Below, piece after piece: positions 18,906 through 26,239 of a stretch of 34,367 nucleotides of DNA (position 1 is its first letter; each line of letters starts with the position of its first letter). The DNA is from an uncultured Bacteroidales bacterium (GTDB taxonomy: Bacteria; Bacteroidota; Bacteroidia; Bacteroidales; Bacteroidaceae), in contig CADCCR010000037.1 of assembly GCA_902799985.1 (NCBI GenBank), positions 1 to 34,367 on the forward strand. Direction: 5' to 3'. A model generated the notes under the pieces. It was not told where the DNA came from and searched no databases. It saw nothing but the letters and a program-made list of their open reading frames with translations. Made by a program: the position numbers and the translations under genes.

Positions 18906-19672
18906 ATTATATATTTTAGCTGTTTGAACTCATAGCGTCGTCGGTTGCCTTCCGTGTCCTGAAGGATGAGGTGCCCCGACTGTTCAACATCGACAATCGA
19001 GGCGCAAAACATCCCCGTGTCGTCGATGAATTTATGCTCTTCGCCCATTCGGTAGAGCCCCTCCTTATAGTGTACGTGCAGCGCATCAAGGGCGTCGTCT
19101 TTGCCTTCGTCGAGTGCCTTCATGTAGTGCATGACACGTTCCATGAACCGCTCCAGCACCAAGTGGCGCTCTATGTCGCGGCCCACGATGTCCGCCAGGG
19201 AACGCGGATTGGGCGCATCGCTCAGGAAGCGTCGCTGGTTGATGTTAACTCCGATGCCAATCGTAGAGCACCTGATCTTCGCTCCCTGCAAGTCGTTCTC
19301 GATGAGTATGCCAGCCACCTTGCAGTCCTCATAGTAGATGTCGTTGGGCCACTTGATGCAGAAGCCAGGGGCAGACGCATTGAGGGCATCCCGAACGGCA
19401 AGGGCTGCCACTTCCGAGATGGCGAACATCCGTCGGGCCGGCAGGGACTTGGGCATCAGGCGAAGGCTGAAAAGGAGGTTCTTGCCCCTTTCCGATTCCC
19501 ATCGATTCGTGTCGGCTCCCCTTCCAGCGCTCTGGAACTCAGCCGTCACGAGCACGGGGCGTTGGTCGCCCTGCACATCGAGCCGCCGCAGGTAGCTGTT
19601 CGTGGAGTCCACCTCGTCGAGCTCTATCAAGCGATAGCTCGGCGAATTATTCTGGCTGAAATGCATCTCCAT
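18902..19672 (-). CDS. birA: Biotin--[acetyl-CoA-carboxylase] ligase
   Basis: The 256-residue protein attaches biotin to the carrier protein of biotin-dependent carboxylases by way of biotinyl-AMP. Visible motifs are DEVDSTNSYLRR, the biotinyl-AMP loop AGRGADTNRW, KWPNDIYYED with the catalytic Lys, and GIGVNINQ. There is no N-terminal DNA-binding domain, so it is a single-function ligase, not a BirA repressor. The frame runs open to 19762, but a TATCTTTG promoter box sits inside that extension (19699-19706), so the start is placed at ATG 19672 (MEMHFSQNN); ATG 19666 is an alternative. Its TGA stop overlaps the pyrH start. Confidence 0.93.
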   Translation of the reverse strand: MEMHFSQNNSPSYRLIELDEVDSTNSYLRRLDVQGDQRPVLVTAEFQSAGRGADTNRWESERGKNLLFSLRLMPKSLPARRMFAISEVAALAVRDALNASAPGFCIKWPNDIYYEDCKVAGILIENDLQGAKIRCSTIGIGVNINQRRFLSDAPNPRSLADIVGRDIERHLVLERFMERVMHYMKALDEGKDDALDALHVHYKEGLYRMGEEHKFIDDTGMFCASIVDVEQSGHLILQDTEGNRRRYEFKQLKYII

Positions 19673-19698
19673 TGCTCTTTTGTCACGAAAGAATAGTG

Positions 19699-19706
19699 CA
19701 AAGATA
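19699..19706 (-). promoter_or_regulatory. -7 box of the birA-pyrH transcript
   Basis: TATCTTTG is read on the minus strand. Transcription should begin near 19693, about 20 bases before the ATG at 19672. A clear TTTG partner at 20 bases is not seen; TTTG occurs 16 and 22 bases upstream. Confidence 0.65.
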
Positions 19707-19802
19707 GTAAACTTTTCCCTTTCAAAGGCAAAGACAAAGGGAAAAGAGCAAAAAAAAGACAAGTTTTTAGGCCATAGGCTTCATAATGTGCAAACTTTTA
19801 TC

Positions 19803-19810
19803 TATCTTTG
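19803..19810 (+). promoter_or_regulatory. -7 box of the GH105-GH2 operon
   Basis: TATCTTTG lies 35 bases before the GH105 start codon. The upstream -33 element is weak. It is divergent from the birA promoter about 100 bases away. Confidence 0.6.
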
Positions 19811-19845
19811 CATGGAATTGGAAGAAAACTCATTAAATAATTGAT

Positions 19846-20958
19846 ATGAAACAGGAACTATTGACGATTTTTGCTCTGCTGCTTTCCTTGACGGTAAATG
19901 CAACGAAGAATGATGTACTGAAAGACTTTCCTTCCGGCAGCACGCCGCAGGAAGTAGGACGGCGTCTCGCCTACCACTTCATCGACGGCAAGCATGCCAC
20001 ATGGAGCGACACTAAGAATCTGGGCTACCACGAGGTGTGCACCTGGAACGGCGCCATCATGTGGGGACGAGCCATGGGCGACGATGTGATTATCCGCAAA
20101 ATGAAGGAACGCTTCGATGACCTCCTGGCGAATCACAAGGAGAACATCCCAGCGAAGAACCACGTGGACTTCAACATGTTTGGCTCTCTGCCGCTCAGTC
20201 TCTACAAGTCCTTCCCCACTGAGGAGAGCTACAAGCAGATGGGACTCTCGTATGCCGACACGCAATGGGAACTGCCCGCTAATGCGAAGGAAAGCGAGAA
20301 ACGCCTCGCACGTCAAGGCTACACTTGGCAGACACGAATGTGGATCGACGACATGTACATGATAACGATAGTGCAGTCCTGGGCCTACCGCACGACTGGC
20401 GACCGCAAGTACATCGACCGCGCCGCACACGAGATGGTGAAGTATCTCGACGAGCTTCAGCGACCCAACGGCCTCTTCTATCATGCACCCGACGTACCCT
20501 ATTACTGGGGACGAGGCGACGGCTGGATGGCAGTCGGACTCACAGAAGTATTGAAAGCCCTGCCCAAGGACAGCCCATACTACAAACGCATCATGAAGGG
20601 CTATCGGAAGATGATGAAGAGCCTCCTGAAGTATCGCAACGATGAAGGCCTCTGGAATCAACTCATCGATCAGCCCGACTTCTGGACCGAGACATCAGGT
20701 TCCGCCATGTTCACCTACGCTTTTATTCGTGGCGTGAAGGAGGGTTGGTTGCCTGCTGGGACGTATGCCCCTGCCGCTCGCAAAGCATGGCTTGCACTTA
20801 TACCTTATATTAATAGTAACGACGACGTCACCAACATCTGCGTCGGCACTGGCAAGAAGAACGACTTCAACTACTATCTGGACCGTCCCAAGATGACCGG
20901 CGATTATCATGGACAAGGGCCGTATCTGTGGTGCGCGGCAGCTTTATTAGAAGAATAA
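19846..20958 (+). CDS. GH105 unsaturated glucuronyl/rhamnogalacturonyl hydrolase
   Basis: The 370-residue protein matches the GH88/GH105 family (alpha/alpha-barrel), which removes the 4,5-unsaturated uronic acid left at the non-reducing end of oligosaccharides by polysaccharide lyases. Visible landmarks are the YHEVCTWNGAIMWG segment, the MWIDDMYM motif with the catalytic Asp168/Asp169 pair, PYYWGRGDGWMAVGL, and the close GQGPYLWCAAALL. A short hydrophobic N terminus (MKQELLTIFALLLSLTVNA) looks like a signal peptide, so the enzyme probably works in the periplasm. The substrate is most likely an unsaturated rhamnogalacturonan or similar uronan product, which is inferred from the family. It is the first gene of an operon; the GH2 gene begins 27 bases after its stop. 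Confidence 0.9.
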   Translation: MKQELLTIFALLLSLTVNATKNDVLKDFPSGSTPQEVGRRLAYHFIDGKHATWSDTKNLGYHEVCTWNGAIMWGRAMGDDVIIRKMKERFDDLLANHKENIPAKNHVDFNMFGSLPLSLYKSFPTEESYKQMGLSYADTQWELPANAKESEKRLARQGYTWQTRMWIDDMYMITIVQSWAYRTTGDRKYIDRAAHEMVKYLDELQRPNGLFYHAPDVPYYWGRGDGWMAVGLTEVLKALPKDSPYYKRIMKGYRKMMKSLLKYRNDEGLWNQLIDQPDFWTETSGSAMFTYAFIRGVKEGWLPAGTYAPAARKAWLALIPYINSNDDVTNICVGTGKKNDFNYYLDRPKMTGDYHGQGPYLWCAAALLEE

Positions 20959-20985
20959 TTACTAAGAGACACACAACATAAACTA

Positions 20986-23679
20986 ATGAAATACTTCCTC
21001 TTCTCTATATTGACACTTGTCGCAATGTTGCCCGCCGTGGCTGGCGACAGGCAGGACTACATCACCCTCGACTCACGCCTCGGGCATGGCGGCAACATCG
21101 TGTGGCACATGATTCGCGACGGAGAGACGAAGGCCACCGCCAGGGAAATCTCCATGCCAGGCTTCAAGCAGGAAGGATGGGCGGAAGCCATCGTGCCTGC
21201 CACCGTTCTGACGAATCTCGTGGAGCAAAAGGTCTACCCCGAGCCCTACTACGGGCAGACGAACAAGCTGGCGAACAACATCATCCCCGACATTTCCAAT
21301 GTGGGGCGCGAGTTCTACACCTATTGGTTCCGCACCGAGTTCACCGTGCCGGCAGAGTACAAAGGCAAGCGCATCTGGCTCGAACCGATGGGCATCAACT
21401 ATAGGGCCGAAGTATGGGTCAATGGTTACATGATAGGCACGATGGCCGGCATGTTCAACAGTCAGCCCTTCGACATCACCGACCGTGCCGTGCAACCCGG
21501 ACAGACGGCAGCCCTTGCCATCCGCGTCTTTCCGGTCGATGTGCCGGGAACAACCGCTCCGAAGTACTGGGGCGCAGTGGGCGAGTGGCACAACGGTGGC
21601 GACGGCTGGATGGGGCAGAACGTGTCGCAGCTCATGACGGTGGGCTGGGACTTCACCTTCGAGGACGGCATACGCGACCGCAACACCGGCATCTGGCGCT
21701 CCATTCGCCTCTATGCCACGGGCGGCCAACAGTTGCGCAGTCCCTTCGTCCGCTCCGAGCTCTCCCATCCGAACTACGATGAGGCTCGCGAGACGGTGAG
21801 CGTCGAGGTGTGGAACCCCAATACCGGCGGCGGCGAATGCACCGTGACGGGCACCATCGAAGAATTCCCCCAGAAGGAGGGTAGGGAGTCTGTCACGTTC
21901 CGCAAGGAGAAGCTGAAGCTGCAACGCGGCGAACACATCACGGTCAGCTTCTCGCCGAAGGACTATCCGCAGCTCGTCATCAAGAACCCCCGCCTGTGGT
22001 GGCCCAAGAATAAGGGTCCGCAGAACCTCTATACCCTTCGCCTGACGCTCACCGACGGCAAGGGCAACGTGATGGACAGCCTCTCCACGCGCTTCGGCAT
22101 CCGCGAAGTCGTTGCCACCCGCGAGACGCCCGACAAGTCGAAGCTCTTCCTGGTGAACGGCCACAAGACCTTCGTGCGCGGCACCAACTGGATTCCCGAG
22201 GCGATGCTCCGCACCAACGACAGTCGCATGGAGACCGAGCTGGCCTACACCGACCAGTGCGGCGTCAACCTGCTGCGTCTATGGGGAGGCGGCATTGCCG
22301 AGAGCGACCGCTTCTACGAACTGTGCGACGAGTACGGCATCATGGTGTGGCAGGAGTTCTGGATGACCGGCGACACGAAGCATCCCATGGACGAGCCGCT
22401 CTACCTCGCCAACGTAGAGAACACCATGAAGCGCATCCGCAACCATCCCAGCATCGTCATCTATGTGTCGAGCAACGAGAGCACTGCCGTCACGGGCGCC
22501 GAAGAACTCATCAGGAGCCTGGCTCCCGACATCCCCTACCAGATGCAGAGCGAGTGCGACGGCGTGCACGACGGCAGTCCCTACAAGCAGGTCAATCCCA
22601 TGCGGCACTACGAGAACACCGCCTCCGACCGCGGCAGCCGTGTCGATGGCTTCAATCCCGAGTACGGCGCTCCGACCCTTCCCATCGTGGAGGACCTCTA
22701 CGATATGATGCCCCGCGAGGACCTCTGGCCCATCAACAAGGCCACGTGGGACTACATGGACGGCAACGGCTTCCACCTGATGACGACGCTCTACAAGGAC
22801 ATGGTGGACCAGTACGGCGAATCGAAGAGCATCGAGGAGTTTGCCCGCAGGGGACAGATGGTGGGCGCCATCAACTCGAAGAGCATCTGGGAAGTGTGGA
22901 ACGAGAACAAGCTCGGCTACGGCGACCGCTGGTGCTCAGGCCTACTCTTCTGGTACCACAACTGTGCCAACTGGCAAGTATGTTCCCGTCTGTGGGACTG
23001 GTTCCTGGAGCCGACCGCATCGCTCTACCACACCATGCATGCCCTCGAGCCTATACATATACAATATGACTACCTGAAGGGCACCGTGAGCGTGAGCAAC
23101 GATTACGTCGAAGCGCAAAACGGACTCTTGGCCAAGGCCGAGGTCTATGACTTGCAGAGCCGCAAGGTGAGCACCGTCAAGACAAAGGTCGATGTGCCTG
23201 CCGACGGCGTGGCCAACGACGTGCTCTCCGTCAGCATACCCGACGACATCACGCCCGTCTATTTCATTGCCCTCGAACTGACCGACGCCAAGGGTAAGGT
23301 CGTGAGCAAGAACTTCTACTGGTGCTCGACAAACAAGTACGAGGGGAAGAGCACCCTGACCGGCCCTTGCACGGCCGGCTTCGAGCCCCTCGCCTCCCTG
23401 CCCGAGGCAAAGCCCATAGTCACAGCCCGCTTCCTTTCTGTCGGCGAAAAGGAAGTGACGGTGAAGAACAACGGACGGCGCATCGCCTTCTTCTGCCAGC
23501 TCCTCCTGACCGACAAAGCGCTCAAGCCCGTGCACGGCACCTACTACAGCGACAACTTCTTCTCCCTGTTGCCAGGCGAGAAGAAGACCATCATCGTCCG
23601 CACATCCCGCCGCGGCTTTGAATATCGCCTCCGCTTCTGCGAGAATATGGGAACCATGCAGAACATAACAGTAAAATAA
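20986..23679 (+). CDS. GH2 glycosidase (exo-beta-glucosaminidase/mannosidase-like)
   Basis: The 897-residue protein has a signal peptide (about 1-20), a sugar-binding beta-sandwich (FRTEFTVP, WLEPMGINYRAEVWVNG), an immunoglobulin-like domain, and a GH2 TIM barrel. In the barrel LVNGHKTFVRGTNWIPEAML leads to a LRLWGGGIAES motif. The acid/base glutamate is Glu498 in SSNES and the nucleophile is probably Glu559 in FNPEYGAPTLP, so both catalytic residues are present. The overall layout, with GTNWIPEA and LWGGG, is closer to the beta-mannosidase and exo-beta-glucosaminidase branch of GH2 than to beta-galactosidase. The true sugar released is unknown. It probably acts in the periplasm beside the GH105 enzyme. 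A triplicated 18-bp repeat follows its stop codon. Confidence 0.88.
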   Translation: MKYFLFSILTLVAMLPAVAGDRQDYITLDSRLGHGGNIVWHMIRDGETKATAREISMPGFKQEGWAEAIVPATVLTNLVEQKVYPEPYYGQTNKLANNIIPDISNVGREFYTYWFRTEFTVPAEYKGKRIWLEPMGINYRAEVWVNGYMIGTMAGMFNSQPFDITDRAVQPGQTAALAIRVFPVDVPGTTAPKYWGAVGEWHNGGDGWMGQNVSQLMTVGWDFTFEDGIRDRNTGIWRSIRLYATGGQQLRSPFVRSELSHPNYDEARETVSVEVWNPNTGGGECTVTGTIEEFPQKEGRESVTFRKEKLKLQRGEHITVSFSPKDYPQLVIKNPRLWWPKNKGPQNLYTLRLTLTDGKGNVMDSLSTRFGIREVVATRETPDKSKLFLVNGHKTFVRGTNWIPEAMLRTNDSRMETELAYTDQCGVNLLRLWGGGIAESDRFYELCDEYGIMVWQEFWMTGDTKHPMDEPLYLANVENTMKRIRNHPSIVIYVSSNESTAVTGAEELIRSLAPDIPYQMQSECDGVHDGSPYKQVNPMRHYENTASDRGSRVDGFNPEYGAPTLPIVEDLYDMMPREDLWPINKATWDYMDGNGFHLMTTLYKDMVDQYGESKSIEEFARRGQMVGAINSKSIWEVWNENKLGYGDRWCSGLLFWYHNCANWQVCSRLWDWFLEPTASLYHTMHALEPIHIQYDYLKGTVSVSNDYVEAQNGLLAKAEVYDLQSRKVSTVKTKVDVPADGVANDVLSVSIPDDITPVYFIALELTDAKGKVVSKNFYWCSTNKYEGKSTLTGPCTAGFEPLASLPEAKPIVTARFLSVGEKEVTVKNNGRRIAFFCQLLLTDKALKPVHGTYYSDNFFSLLPGEKKTIIVRTSRRGFEYRLRFCENMGTMQNITVK

Positions 23680-23681
23680 TC

Positions 23682-23735
23682 CCTCAGAATACTCAGAACC
23701 CTCAGAATACTCAGAACCCTCAGAATACTCAGAAC
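23682..23735 (+). repeat. Three perfect 18-bp tandem repeats before the kinase gene
   Basis: Three identical copies of CCTCAGAATACTCAGAAC span 23682-23699, 23700-23717 and 23718-23735. Each copy is itself built of two related 9-10 base halves. They fill nearly the whole gap and end three bases before the ATG of the sugar kinase, so they form its ribosome-entry region. Confidence 0.95.
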
Positions 23736-23738
23736 CCC

Positions 23739-24908
23739 ATGAAGTGCCAAGAAAAATTCCATGAGATTTACAAGCGTGAGTCGGAAGCGCTTGCCTTTTG
23801 TCCCTACCGCGTCTGTCCCATCGGCGCACACAGCGATGCCAACCTGGGCAAGATAACCGGTCTGGCCATCGACAAGGGCATCCACATTGCCTACAGTCCC
23901 AAGCTCAACGGTGTGGTAGAGCTCTGTTCGCTCCAGTTCGACAAGCGCGCACAGTTCCATGTCCGCGACGTGCCTCGCCACAAGCAGGACGACTGGGCCG
24001 ACTACCTGCGCGGCGCCACCCTCAAGCTGGGCGAACGCTATCCGCTCACCTACGGACTGAGCGGCGTCATCGAGGGCAGCCTGCCCATCGGCGGACTCTC
24101 CTCCTCGGCGGCCGTGGCACTGGTCTACCTCAAAGCCCTCTGCCACGTCAACCTCATACAGCCCGAGCCGCTGGAGCTGATACAGATATCCGTAGCTGCC
24201 GAGAACGACTATGTGGGCGTCAGCAGCGGCAAGCTCGACCAGAGCTGCGAAGTGTATTCCAAGAGGAACCACTTGCTCTACCTCGACACGAAGACCGACG
24301 AGTATGAGCTCATCCCCACCAACCCCAAGATGAAGCCCTACCGCATCGCCATCTTCTTCAGCGGCATCGAGCGGACGCTGGCTGGCAGCACGTTCAACAT
24401 GCGCGTCGACGAAGCACGCAGCGCCGCCTACGCTCTGCTGGCCTACGCCGGCATGGAGTACGGCAAGTTCCGCGAAGCCAACCTGCGAGCCGTGCCCCGC
24501 GACGTCTATGAGCAGTACAAGGACCGTCTGCCCGAGACGTGGCGCCGCCGTGCCGAACACTGGTACACGGAGTTCGACCGCGTGGAGAAGGGTGCCGAGG
24601 CCTGGCGACGGGGCGACCTGGAGATGTACGGGCGCCTCAGCTTCGAGAGTGGACAGAGCAGCATCGTGAACTGGGAGACCGGTTCGCCCGAGCTGAAGAC
24701 GCTCTACGACATCATGCGCCACACCGACGGCATCTACGGCGGGCGCTTCAGCGGTGCCGGCTTCAAGGGCTGCTGCATGGCCCTCATCGACCCGGCCTAC
24801 GAAGCATCCATCACCCGTCAGGTCACCGACGAATACCTTGCCGCTTTTCCCCAGCTCAAAGGCAAGTACAGCGTCCACATCTGCGAGAGCGCCGACGGAC
24901 TGATATAA
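23739..24908 (+). CDS. GHMP sugar-1-kinase, galacturonokinase-like
   Basis: The 389-residue protein is a GHMP kinase that phosphorylates C1 of a sugar. Residues 21-35 (CPYRVCPIGAHSDAN) replace the galactokinase signature GEHTDYN, with Ala in place of the sugar-binding Glu. The ATP loop is GGLSSSAAVAL (about 118-128), the likely base is Asp167 in GKLDQS, and the third motif is GRFSGAGFKGCCMALID (about 334-350). From memory, the CP-GAH first motif, KRAEH-like segment (RRAEHWYTEFDRV) and SGAGFKGCC are closer to plant galacturonokinase than to GalK. That would give galacturonate + ATP to galacturonate-1-phosphate. Sits between a GH2 gene and a broken nucleotidyltransferase gene. Automatic annotation would likely say galactokinase; the kinase fold is certain, the substrate is not. 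Confidence 0.85.
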   Translation: MKCQEKFHEIYKRESEALAFCPYRVCPIGAHSDANLGKITGLAIDKGIHIAYSPKLNGVVELCSLQFDKRAQFHVRDVPRHKQDDWADYLRGATLKLGERYPLTYGLSGVIEGSLPIGGLSSSAAVALVYLKALCHVNLIQPEPLELIQISVAAENDYVGVSSGKLDQSCEVYSKRNHLLYLDTKTDEYELIPTNPKMKPYRIAIFFSGIERTLAGSTFNMRVDEARSAAYALLAYAGMEYGKFREANLRAVPRDVYEQYKDRLPETWRRRAEHWYTEFDRVEKGAEAWRRGDLEMYGRLSFESGQSSIVNWETGSPELKTLYDIMRHTDGIYGGRFSGAGFKGCCMALIDPAYEASITRQVTDEYLAAFPQLKGKYSVHICESADGLI

Positions 24909-25083
24909 AAAAATGAAAGAATGAAAGAATGAAAGAATGAAAACTCATTCTCAGTCTCTTTGTCATTCATTCTCTCATTCTTTCATTCTTGCAAAACCTT
25001 TCATTTCTTCATTCTTTCATTCTTTCATTTCTTCATTCTTTCAGTATTTCATTCTTTCATTCTTTCATTTTTTCATTCTTTAT
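24909..25083 (+). repeat. Inverted low-complexity AATGAAAG / CTTTCATT repeats
   Basis: Bases 24911-24942 hold about four copies of the 8-bp unit AATGAAAG. Bases 24963-25080 hold many copies of its reverse complement, broken by variants such as TTTCTTCATT. In RNA the two halves could pair into a long, imperfect stem. They fill the whole 175-base gap between the kinase and nucleotidyltransferase genes. No promoter box is seen. Confidence 0.85.
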
Positions 25084-25832
25084 ATGAAGTGTTTAATCCT
25101 TGCCGCGGGCTATGCTACCCGCCTTTATCCCCTCACCGAGAACTTCCCCAAGCCGCTCCTCAAGGTGGGCGACAAAGCTATCCTCGACTGGCTCATCGAC
25201 GACATCGACGGCGCCGGACTCGTGGACGAATACATCGTCATCTCAAACCATAAGTTAACCATAAGTTCGCCCATCACTTCGAGGAGTGGGCTGCCACAAA
25301 AACACAGAAAGTCACCGTCGTGGATGACGGCACGTCCACCAACGAGACACGCCTCGGAGCAGTTCGCGACATACAGTTCGCCATCGACAAGCTTCATCTC
25401 GACGACGACATGCTGGTCATCGCCGGCGACAACCTGCTCGATTTCAGCTTGCAGCAGTTCGTCCGCTATGCCCACGAGAAGCAGACCTCCTGCATCATGC
25501 GTTTCTGGGAGAAGGACGAACAGCGGCTCCTGAAGTGCGGCGTCGTCACCGTGGATGATAACGACCGCATCCTGCGCATGACCGAGAAGTCGCCTACACC
25601 CGAGACCCACTGGTGCACCCCGCCCTTCTACTTCTACACGCGTCAGGATGCCCGCCTCGTCCAGAAAGGCATCGAGAGCGGCTGCGGCGTAGATGCCCCG
25701 GGCAGCTACATCGCCTGGCTCTGCACGCAGACTCCCGTCCACGCCATGGAGATGCCCGGCCGCCGCTACGACATCGGCAACCTCCAGAGCTACGAGCAAG
25801 TGCAGCGCGACTATCAAGGCATCACCGTCTGA
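25084..25832 (+). pseudogene. Sugar-phosphate nucleotidyltransferase, frameshifted
   Basis: The start MKCLILAAGYATRLYPLT followed by NFPKPLLKVGDKAI is the nucleotide-binding signature of the NTP_transferase family (RfbA/GlmU-like), which joins a sugar-1-phosphate to a nucleoside triphosphate. The frame is correct to about residue 57 (IVISNHK). An exact duplication of 11 bases (25246-25256 and 25257-25267) then shifts it. The correct frame resumes as KFAHHFEEW, continues VVDDGTSTNETRLGA and VIAGDNLLDF, and ends RRYDIGNLQSYEQVQRDY at 25832. With one copy removed the gene would be 245 codons, a normal length for a minimal member. The rest is undamaged, so the break is recent. It may be inactive, or a reversible switch. 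A downstream ATG (25320) could start the second part but would lack the nucleotide-binding loop. Confidence 0.9.
25246..25267 (+). repeat. Exact 11-bp duplication that shifts the reading frame
   Basis: AACCATAAGTT occurs twice with no bases between. Eleven is not a multiple of three, and taking out one copy restores an uninterrupted coding frame that keeps the family pattern on both sides. Consistent with slipped-strand replication. Confidence 0.95.
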
Positions 25833-25842
25833 AGCATATCCC

Positions 25843-25996
25843 GGAAGCGCCCTGCGCTTATAGCCGAAGCGCCCCGCGCTTATTTCGGAAGCGCCTTGCG
25901 CTTATCGCCGAAGCGCCCCGTGCTTATTTCGGAAGCGCCTCGCGCTTATCGCTGAAGCGCCCTGCGCTTATTTCGGAAGCGCCCCGTGTTGTTACA
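25843..25996 (+). repeat. 22-bp palindromic tandem array, copy C (seven units)
   Basis: Seven contiguous 22-bp units start at 25843 and every 22 bases to 25975. The 3-nt centres are CCT, CCC, CTT, CCC, CTC, CCT and CCC. The link between units alternates between TTATTTCGG and TTATCGCCG/TTATAGCCG forms, so there is a hint of a 44-bp double unit. The last unit is degenerate. The array starts 10 bases after the nucleotidyltransferase stop. The remainder of the gap to the rimP promoter (25997-26133) shows no recognisable element. Confidence 0.95.
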
Positions 25997-26133
25997 AAAG
26001 CGGCCGCAGATTATAGATAAAGGTAAATGTTGTTCTGACACGGACAAACAAGGAAAAAGAGGCATGCTTACCGCGCTTTGGCCCGGTGACCGATTGGGTT
26101 AGAACAAAATAACGGCATTTTTCGGCGCATTTA

Positions 26134-26165
26134 TTTGCACGTTTCGCAGAAATGGCGTACCTTTG
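26134..26165 (+). promoter_or_regulatory. Promoter of the rimP-nusA-infB operon
   Basis: TTTG at 26134-26137 and TACCTTTG at 26158-26165 are separated by exactly 20 bases, the clearest match to the Bacteroidetes promoter in the window. The transcript would start near 26170 and have a leader of about 70 bases. Confidence 0.8.
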
Positions 26166-26178
26166 CACGCGAAAGATG

Positions 26179-26210
26179 AAAGTGAGGGGCTCTGAAGGTT
26201 CCTCACTTTT
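26179..26210 (+). promoter_or_regulatory. Leader hairpin before rimP
   Basis: Bases 26179-26187 (AAAGTGAGG) pair perfectly with 26201-26209 around a 13-base loop, and T and CG follow. It starts about 10 bases into the predicted leader. The run of four T at its 3' side makes a weak attenuator possible, or a site for a protein or ribosome; the operon codes for factors often under self-control. No known riboswitch is recognised. Confidence 0.55.
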
Positions 26211-26239
26211 CGTTATAAACCATTAAAAAGCTAAGATAC

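Noticed and set aside
19673-19762. Longer N terminus for birA
   Set aside because: It contains the TATCTTTG promoter box and a Phe-rich stretch unlike the family.
22942-23829. Minus-strand frame with GSEYSE peptide repeats
   Set aside because: The repeats are just the antisense reading of the 18-bp tandem repeats; the remainder is a shadow of the GH2 gene.
25843-25996. Possible CRISPR array
   Set aside because: The 22-bp units are joined head to tail with no spacers of unrelated sequence, and there are no cas genes in the window.
25997-26133. Possible tRNA-like or small RNA gene in the gap before the rimP promoter
   Set aside because: Some G+C-rich bases suggest local pairing, but no cloverleaf or known RNA motif can be drawn.
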